10,355 nucleotides of DNA from Bacillota bacterium (GTDB taxonomy: Bacteria > Bacillota > Sulfobacillia > JAJZYS01 > JAJYTV01). The notes beneath the pieces are model-generated. The model searched no databases and was not told the origin of the DNA. It was given only the letters and a program-made list of their open reading frames with translations. The position numbers were made by a program, and so were the translations under genes. The DNA is taken from positions 1-10,355 of the forward strand of contig JAJZIE010000072.1 in the NCBI GenBank assembly GCA_021810725.1, written 5' to 3'. Positions 6,352 to 10,355 of the stretch are shown here, piece by piece (the first letter of the stretch is position 1; each line of letters opens with the position of its first letter).

Positions 6352-6980
6352 CACCGCTGCCTGCCCTTCGGTTGGTCCATTGCCTTGCGTAGCCGCTCCT
6401 TTGCGCGGTAGAGCCAGGTTGCGACGGTTCCTTCGGTCGTGTGGAGCATGCCCGCGATCTCGTGGTAGGAGAGGTCCTGCTCGTAGCGCAGGGCGAGTAT
6501 CCTGCGATCATGCAGGCTGAGCGCCGCCAGTGCCTGCGCGATCTCCAGCTGGCGCTCCGCGCGCAGCAGCTGCTCATCGGGCAAGGCTCCGGGATCGGGG
6601 CGGTCATGCAGCGCGTCGTCGAACGGCAGCTGCGGCAGCTTGTGTCTGCGCCAGCCATCCCGGAGATGGTTGACCGCGATCTGCCTGAGCCAGCCGAAGA
6701 AGCGCTCGCCGTCCCTCAGGTGACCGACCGCTTCGAACGCCTTGACCCAGGTGACCTGGGCCAGTTCCTCGGCCGCATCGGGGTCTGCGGTCAGCGCGGC
6801 GCACATGCGCCTCACCCGGACCTCATACCGCGCGACGAGTATGGCGAACGCACGTGCATCCTGCTCTTGGGCACGGCGCACGAGCTCACGGTCGTCCAAG
6901 CTGGCGAGGTCCTCTTTGACCGACAGCCGCCTGTCCCTCCAGAAAGCCCGCTGCAACAACTTAGACGCAAAACGTGCCAA
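6351..6980 (-). CDS. ECF-type RNA polymerase sigma factor
   Basis: This protein of up to 209 residues has sigma region 2 (about 43-112, including AFAILVARYE, DAAEELAQVTWVKAFE and FFGWLRQIAVNHLRD) and region 4 (about 146-200, with LSLHDRRILALRYEQDLSYHEIAGML and TTEGTVATWLYRAKERLRKAM). It directs RNA polymerase to a specific promoter set when its anti-sigma partner, encoded next, releases it. The start is uncertain. TTG at 6980 gives the longest form but lacks a Shine-Dalgarno. An in-frame CTG at 6926 sits 9 bases after GGAGG and gives the N-terminus SVKEDLASLDDREL, closer to the family. TTG at 6899 is also possible. An in-frame stop lies just upstream of 6980, so no longer start exists. It is first in the sigma/anti-sigma operon. 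Confidence 0.9.
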   Translation of the reverse strand: MARFASKLLQRAFWRDRRLSVKEDLASLDDRELVRRAQEQDARAFAILVARYEVRVRRMCAALTADPDAAEELAQVTWVKAFEAVGHLRDGERFFGWLRQIAVNHLRDGWRRHKLPQLPFDDALHDRPDPGALPDEQLLRAERQLEIAQALAALSLHDRRILALRYEQDLSYHEIAGMLHTTEGTVATWLYRAKERLRKAMDQPKGRQR

Positions 6981-7032
6981 GATGTTTCAGCGGGTATGCA
7001 GTTCGCGGCCGAAACCGCGTCGACGGCTTCAT
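6961..7032 (-). other. Possible 23-codon leader ORF upstream of and overlapping the sigma gene start
   Basis: A perfect AAGGAGG (7034-7040) precedes an ATG at 7032 by only one base. The frame encodes a basic peptide beginning MKPSTRFRPRTAYP and ends with TAA at 6961-6963, inside the 5' end of the longest sigma frame. The spacing is poor for initiation, yet no other start codon lies at a normal distance from this Shine-Dalgarno. It may be a leader peptide affecting sigma translation, or chance. Confidence 0.2.
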
Positions 7033-7128
7033 TCCTCCTTGCGCGAGCCAATCCCTGCCCCTATTCGGCCTGCAGAAGCAGCGGAAGAACATACCACGGC
7101 GTAAACAGGTGGCCACTGGAAAATGCGC

Positions 7129-7175
7129 GGCGGCAGTCCCGGCGTGGCTCGATCGCCTCGCCCGGGGCTGCCGCC
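7129..7175 (-). terminator. Rho-independent terminator of the SASP gene
   Basis: GGCGGCAG-T-CCCGG (7129-7142) pairs with CCGGG-G-CTGCCGCC (7162-7175): a 14-bp stem with one G-T wobble and a 19-base loop. On the minus strand it begins 20 bases after the SASP stop and is followed by CGCATTTTCC, which includes a short T-run. Confidence 0.65.
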
Positions 7176-7195
7176 CGCAACGGGTCCGTTCCGAT

Positions 7196-7411
7196 CTATT
7201 CCTGGCCCTGGGACTCGTCCTCCGCCAGAGCTTCCTCGCCGCGCTGCACGAGGCGCCGGACCATCTGTCCGCCGACCTTGCCCAGCTGGCGCGCGGTCAG
7301 ATCGCCGTTGTCGCCGTTTTCCTCAAGCGGCACGTCGACATCGTCGGCGACATCCATCTTGAGGTCGTCGAGTGCCTCCTCGGGCGTCTTCTTGCCATCG
7401 CGGTCCGCCAT
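7196..7411 (-). CDS. Alpha/beta-type small acid-soluble spore protein (SASP)
   Basis: This 71-residue protein contains both SASP blocks. The first is LKMDVADDVDV (17-27), matching the family's FKYEIAQELGV region. The second is LTARQLGKVGGQMVRRLV (38-55), matching the T-A/S-R-x-x-G-x-V-G-G-x-M/I-x-K/R-x-L-V DNA-binding motif. These proteins coat and protect spore DNA and are degraded by the GPR protease at germination. The start is ATG at 7411 with GGGAGGT about 8 bases upstream; the open frame to 7540 runs through the tRNA promoter and is not credible. The protein is acidic overall. At the GPR cleavage position the usual Glu is replaced by Asp20. SASP genes are normally read by forespore sigma-G; a CATTATA on the minus strand (7518-7524) resembles a sigma-G -10 but lacks a clear -35. 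This gene is the main evidence for a spore-forming host. Confidence 0.85.
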   Translation of the reverse strand: MADRDGKKTPEEALDDLKMDVADDVDVPLEENGDNGDLTARQLGKVGGQMVRRLVQRGEEALAEDESQGQE

Positions 7412-7494
7412 CCTGCGCCACCTCCCGATCAAAGTGTCCCCGCCCGGGCTGCGACCGATGAATCGCCGAAGCGATCGCATGGTGGCTAAGATTC

Positions 7495-7523
7495 TCGCCA
7501 CGGACGAGCCGACAGCGTATAAT
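7495..7523 (+). promoter_or_regulatory. Sigma-A promoter of tRNA-Glu
   Basis: A perfect TATAAT at 7518-7523 lies 17 bp after TCGCCA (7495-7500, four of six matches to TTGACA). Initiation would fall near 7530, just before the mature tRNA 5' end at 7533. Confidence 0.7.
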
Positions 7524-7532
7524 GCCGATGTC

Positions 7533-7608
7533 GGCCCCATGGTCTAGAGGCCTAGGACACCACTCTTTCAAGGTGGGAACACGGGTTCGAATCCCGTTGG
7601 GGCCACCA
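7533..7608 (+). tRNA. trnE: tRNA-Glu (UUC)
   Basis: The 76-nt gene folds into a complete cloverleaf. Acceptor GGCCCCA pairs with TGGGGCC; the D-stem is GTCT/GGAC. The anticodon arm is CCACT-CTTTCAA-GGTGG with anticodon TTC. The T-arm is ACGGG-TTCGAAT-CCCGT. The discriminator is A7605 and CCA (7606-7608) is encoded. It stands alone, with its own promoter and terminator. Confidence 0.97.
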
Positions 7609-7617
7609 GGCCTTGAT

Positions 7618-7655
7618 GGCGCGAGAAGCTGCGCGGCAGCCCTCGCGCCCTTTTT
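7618..7655 (+). terminator. Rho-independent terminator of tRNA-Glu
   Basis: The outer stem GGCGCGAG (7618-7625) pairs with CTCGCGCC (7642-7649). Inside is a second stem, GCTGC (7628-7632) with GCAGC (7636-7640), around loop GCG. The hairpin is followed by CTTTTTCTT, a classic intrinsic terminator. Confidence 0.88.
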
Positions 7656-7661
7656 CTTGGC

Positions 7662-7711
7662 TTGACAGCCCAGTAGGGCCAGGCAATAGTTAAGCGACTA
7701 AACGTCTTTAG
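7662..7711 (+). promoter_or_regulatory. Promoter and candidate operator of the MarR-family gene
   Basis: A perfect -35 TTGACA (7662-7667) is followed after 17 bp by AATAGT (7685-7690, four of six matches to TATAAT). Downstream, before the start codon, is CTAAA-CGTC-TTTAG (7698-7711), a hyphenated palindrome well placed for autorepression. The segment TTAAGCGACTAAA beginning at 7690 recurs, nearly unchanged, before the adaptor gene at 8233. Confidence 0.55.
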
Positions 7712-7721
7712 GGGTGAGTGC

Positions 7722-8192
7722 TTGGCGGAGCCCGATGTCGACGAACTGATCACGCTGCTCTTCCAGACGCTTTCGGGCCTGCGTCGACAGCAGCGCAGGG
7801 AGGCCGAGGCGGGATTAGGACCGAGCCACCACATGCTGCTCTGGCGACTGAAGCCGCGCGGACGTTTCGAAGCGCCATGGCCGCAGGGCCCCTCGCGCGT
7901 CTCCGACCTCGCGCAGGCCCTTCAGTTGACGCCTGCCGCGATCACCCAGCTGGTCGCGGATCTGGAGCGCCGCGGCTACGTGCGCCGGGACCGCGACGAG
8001 CGGGACCGCCGAGCGGTCGTCGTGAGCTTGACGCAAGCGGGCGAGGAGGTGCTCGCGGAGCACAGGCAACGCAGGCGGTCGGAGATGCAGCGCCTTGTGG
8101 AAGCACTCGATCCGCAGGACAGGCAGGCTCTGGTGCGCATCCTCCATCGCATCAGGGAAATGAACCGACGAGGTGGCGAAACCGACCACTAG
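7722..8192 (+). CDS. MarR-family transcriptional regulator
   Basis: This 156-residue protein has the MarR winged-helix layout. N-terminal helices for dimerisation precede SRVSDLAQALQLTPAAITQ, with the recognition helix at about 69-83. The basic wing RDRDERDRRAVVVSLTQAG (about 89-107) follows, matching the family's DRRDRRxxxVxLTxxG. A C-terminal dimerisation helix ends the protein. Such dimers usually repress neighbouring efflux genes until a small molecule or oxidant binds. The start is TTG at 7722, 7 bases after GGGG in AGGGGTGA; nearby GTG codons are out of frame. A loop before the winged helix (about 45-58, Pro- and Arg-rich) is somewhat longer than usual. It lies 112 bp upstream of the HlyD-type exporter gene in the same direction, so that exporter is the likely target. 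Confidence 0.9.
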   Translation: MAEPDVDELITLLFQTLSGLRRQQRREAEAGLGPSHHMLLWRLKPRGRFEAPWPQGPSRVSDLAQALQLTPAAITQLVADLERRGYVRRDRDERDRRAVVVSLTQAGEEVLAEHRQRRRSEMQRLVEALDPQDRQALVRILHRIREMNRRGGETDH

Positions 8193-8212
8193 AGGACGTA
8201 CGCGCGCATCTT

Positions 8213-8263
8213 AGGAAAACTTGGCCAAGAACTTAACCGACTGAAAGAAACGTCACCCAAAAT
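8213..8263 (+). promoter_or_regulatory. Candidate operator region before the adaptor gene
   Basis: This intergenic stretch is AT-rich against its surroundings. It holds a perfect palindrome CTTGGCCAAG (8220-8229) and TTAACCGACTGAA (8233-8245). The latter matches TTAAGCGACTAAA upstream of the MarR-family gene at 11 of 13 positions, and both are followed by ACGTC. No convincing -35/-10 pair is seen, so the adaptor may be read from the MarR-gene promoter. Confidence 0.4.
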
Positions 8264-8304
8264 CAAAGGGCCGTGCACATTGCGCCACCAGAGGGGGAAC
8301 CCGA

Positions 8305-10329
8305 ATGCGTCGAGTCGTGACCATCGTCGTGGTGGTCGTGGTCGTCTTGGCGGTCGCCTTCGTCGGCGTCCGCGCACTCAGAGCCGGCCATAAGACCACC
8401 CAGCAGAACTATGCCGTCGCTACCGCCTACAATGGCCCGCTCATGGTCAACGTGACCGGAAGCGGGACGGTGCAGGCGGCCACCTCCGTCAATGTGAACG
8501 CCCAGGAGCCAGGTACCGTCACGACGGTGCCGGTGCAGGTCGGAAGCCAGGTAAAGGCGGGACAGATCCTGGCCACCGTGGCCGACACGCAGGGCACGCT
8601 CGCGTCGAACCTCTTGTCTGCCCAGGCGCAACTCGCGTCCGATCAGGCGAGCCTCAGCCAGCTCGTCTCGCCGACGCCCACCTCGGCCACGCAGATCCAG
8701 GCGGACAAGGATCGGATCAAGGTCGACCAGCAGAAGATCGCGAACGACCAGCAGAAGATCAAGAACGACGAGCAGAAGGTCACGAGCGACGAGCAGAAGG
8801 TCGCGACCGACCAGCAGAACCTCCAGTACCTCACGGTCACGGCGCCGGTGTCCGGCGTGATCTCGACCGTCAGCGCCACACCCGGCCAGAACATCGCCCA
8901 GGGTGCGACGGTCGTCCAGATCGTGCAGCCGGATTCGATCGAGGTGCAGACCAGCGTCCCCGAGATCGACCTGCCCAACATCTACGTCGGAGAAGGCGTG
9001 CAGGTCTGGACGCAGGACCAGGGCACATTGAACGCCGCGGTGTCGACGATCGGCATCACGTCGAGCGGCTCGAACCGGCAGGGAGCGCTCTTCCCCGTGA
9101 CTCTGACGATTGAGAATCCGCCCGCGGGCATGCGGGCCGGCATGAACGCGACGGTCAACTTCACGCAGTCGTACCTCACCGAGGCAGGTACGGTTGCGTT
9201 CGCCGACACCCAGGCTGTCACGACGCAGGTATCGGGCAGCGTGACGAGCGTCGCGGTACAGACCGGGCAGACCGTGCAGCAGGGCGCGACCTTGCTGACG
9301 CTGTCGAATCCTTCGCTGCAGACGCAGCTCAATACGGACGAGGCCCAGGTGAGTTCCGACCAGGCCGTCGTCAATTCGGACAAGACGACCGTGACCTCCG
9401 ACCAGGCACAGCTTACGTCGGACCAGGCCACGCTGCAGCAGGTCGAGAGCCCGACCCCGCCATCGGCCGGCCAGGTGTCGTCGCTCAAGGCGAAGATCGC
9501 CGTGGACCAGTTGAACGTGCAGAAGGCCAGGAACGCTCTCGCAAATATCAACATCACGAGTCCCATCGCCGGCATCGTCACAGCCGTCAACGTCCAGCCG
9601 GGCGACACGGTGACCCAGGGCGGCGGCGTCACGAACGGCAACAGCGCCTCGACGACGACGAGCGCCTCGACCGCGCCATTTGCGGTGGAAGCGCCGAGCT
9701 CCCTTCAGATCATCGTGCCGATCAGCCAGGTCTCGATCGCTCAGGTGAAGACGGGGCAGCGGGCGATCGTGACGTCGGACGCGCTTCCCGGGCAGGCCTT
9801 CACAGGGAACGTAGCCCTGATCTCTCCCGCGGGAACCAACTCGTCGGGCGTCGCGAACTTCAACGTGATCATCAACGTCGCGAAGCCGGGCGGCCTGCTG
9901 GCCGGGATGTCCGCGAGCGTGACGATCAACGTGGCCTTCGTCCGCCAGACGCTGCTGGTACCTGTGGAGGCCGTGAGCGGCACGGGTCAGGCCGCCACTG
10001 TTGAGGTTGTCAAGAACGGCAAGATCACCGTCCAGCGGGTGGACGCCGGTCTCTCGAACGACGTCGCGATCCAGATCCTCTCCGGCCTCAAGGCCGGCGA
10101 CAAGGTCGTCACGGCATCGGTCTCCACCTCGACGTCCAGCAGCGGCTTCGGCGGTGGCGCCGGCCTGAGGGTGGGCGGTCTCGGTGGCGGTGGAGGCGCC
10201 TACCGCGGCGGATCGCGTGGCGGGTCGTCCAGCGGAACGAATGGGGGCTCCGGCAGTGGCGGCGGCGGCTTCGGTGGCGGCGGTGGTTTCGGTGGCGGCG
10301 GTGGCTTCAGCGGCAACGGTGGGCAGTGA
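8305..10329 (+). CDS. Tandem double-module HlyD-type membrane-fusion (efflux adaptor) protein with Gly-rich tail
   Basis: This 674-residue protein starts with a single membrane anchor (about 4-22). Module 1 has a biotinyl-lipoyl-like half (45-95), an alpha-helical hairpin (97-176), the second lipoyl half (PVSGVISTV, 181-205) and a beta-barrel (207-288). Module 2 repeats this: lipoyl half (290-335, SGSVTSVAVQTGQTVQQG), hairpin (336-415), lipoyl half (PIAGIVTAVNVQPGD), barrel (459-545) and a membrane-proximal domain (546-604). Usual adaptors are 350-450 residues with one module. Both hairpins consist of heptads such as NDQQKIK and TSDQAQL and share the tip SPTP-x-SA; the RLS-type tip motif of TolC-docking adaptors is absent. 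The tail (about 613-674) is mostly Gly and Ser. The start is ATG at 8305 behind GAGGGGG. A MarR-type gene precedes it and another transporter-like gene follows after one base, fitting an ABC or MacA-like exporter. The substrate is unknown. Confidence 0.9.
   Translation: MRRVVTIVVVVVVVLAVAFVGVRALRAGHKTTQQNYAVATAYNGPLMVNVTGSGTVQAATSVNVNAQEPGTVTTVPVQVGSQVKAGQILATVADTQGTLASNLLSAQAQLASDQASLSQLVSPTPTSATQIQADKDRIKVDQQKIANDQQKIKNDEQKVTSDEQKVATDQQNLQYLTVTAPVSGVISTVSATPGQNIAQGATVVQIVQPDSIEVQTSVPEIDLPNIYVGEGVQVWTQDQGTLNAAVSTIGITSSGSNRQGALFPVTLTIENPPAGMRAGMNATVNFTQSYLTEAGTVAFADTQAVTTQVSGSVTSVAVQTGQTVQQGATLLTLSNPSLQTQLNTDEAQVSSDQAVVNSDKTTVTSDQAQLTSDQATLQQVESPTPPSAGQVSSLKAKIAVDQLNVQKARNALANINITSPIAGIVTAVNVQPGDTVTQGGGVTNGNSASTTTSASTAPFAVEAPSSLQIIVPISQVSIAQVKTGQRAIVTSDALPGQAFTGNVALISPAGTNSSGVANFNVIINVAKPGGLLAGMSASVTINVAFVRQTLLVPVEAVSGTGQAATVEVVKNGKITVQRVDAGLSNDVAIQILSGLKAGDKVVTASVSTSTSSSGFGGGAGLRVGGLGGGGGAYRGGSRGGSSSGTNGGSGSGGGGFGGGGGFGGGGGFSGNGGQ
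8722..8826 (+). repeat. Five tandem 21-bp repeats encoding coiled-coil heptads
   Basis: Five successive 21-bp units encode VDQQKIA, NDQQKIK, NDEQKVT, SDEQKVA and TDQQNLQ-like heptads. The DNA core GACcAGCAGAAG recurs with few changes. They form the return helix of the first hairpin of the adaptor protein. Confidence 0.75.
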
Positions 10330-10330
10330 C

Positions 10331-10355
10331 ATGCCCGAGGTCATCCGCGTCGAGG
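10331..10355 (+). CDS. Start of a downstream gene, probably the exporter's ABC ATPase (partial)
   Basis: An ATG one base after the adaptor stop opens a frame reading MPEVIRVE to the window end. Only eight residues are visible. The V-I-R-V-E start followed by a cut is typical of ABC ATPase N-termini next to MacA-like adaptors. That identity is inferred from context, not seen. Confidence 0.5.

Noticed and set aside
6441..7547. 368-residue plus-strand frame across the sigma and SASP genes
   Set aside because: It runs opposite two well-supported genes and through a terminator, with no domain of its own.
7533..7608. tRNA-Glu as an integration site for a mobile element
   Set aside because: No integrase gene, no repeated tRNA 3' end and no change in gene content is visible beside it.
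8263..10344. 693-residue open frame antisense to the adaptor gene
   Set aside because: It mirrors a GC-rich, repeat-containing coding region; its translation is low-complexity Arg/Asp/Leu-rich with no recognisable domain, whereas the plus-strand frame is a clear HlyD-type protein.

Overview
The window looks like chromosomal DNA from a GC-rich, endospore-forming member of the Bacillota. The strongest single clue is a 71-residue alpha/beta-type small acid-soluble spore protein (SASP) at 7196-7411. Also consistent are a LiaF/LiaS-type cell-envelope stress module, a tRNA-Glu with an encoded CCA end, and several TTG or GTG starts behind strong Shine-Dalgarno sequences. GC-rich lineages such as Sulfobacillus, Thermaerobacter, Symbiobacterium or Limnochorda relatives would fit, but I cannot name the organism from this sequence. 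No insertion sequence, prophage gene, CRISPR array or rRNA is visible; nearly all of the window is coding.

Left part (1-2855, minus strand). Reading leftward there is a LigB/MEMO-fold extradiol dioxygenase-family protein (2049-2855), then a three-gene envelope-stress cluster. That cluster holds a small four-helix membrane protein (1549-1944), LiaF (749-1552) and a NarL-type sensor kinase resembling LiaS (1-749, cut by the window edge). The three cluster genes overlap by 4 and 1 bases and are probably translationally coupled. The small protein is a paralogue of the LiaF membrane domain. Three TGGGAC hexamers about 22 bp apart sit just upstream of the cluster.

Middle part (2856-5778). A two-gene plus-strand operon encodes a DUF302 protein and a CsoR/FrmR-family repressor with an unusual ligand set. 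Its promoter region carries a CATAC-N8-GTATG dyad. A perfect 36-bp palindrome separates it from a convergent FTR1/EfeU iron permease (minus strand). Divergent from the permease is a 360-residue alpha/beta hydrolase; the intergenic region between them has two dyads. A hairpin terminator follows the hydrolase.

Right part (5779-10355). An ECF sigma factor and its zinc-finger membrane anti-sigma factor form a coupled pair on the minus strand. Upstream lie the SASP gene with its own terminator and, divergently, tRNA-Glu(UUC) with a TATAAT promoter and a strong terminator. A MarR-family regulator follows, then a 674-residue HlyD-type membrane-fusion protein containing two complete adaptor modules in tandem and a glycine-rich tail. 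One base after its stop, another reading frame begins (10331) and runs off the window; in this context it is likely the ABC ATPase of the same exporter.

The most unusual items are the double-module adaptor with heptad-repeat hairpins, the duplicated LiaF membrane domain with a WxxxWxxxW tract in LiaF, and the CsoR-like repressor that has Cys-Gln where the usual metal-binding His is expected.
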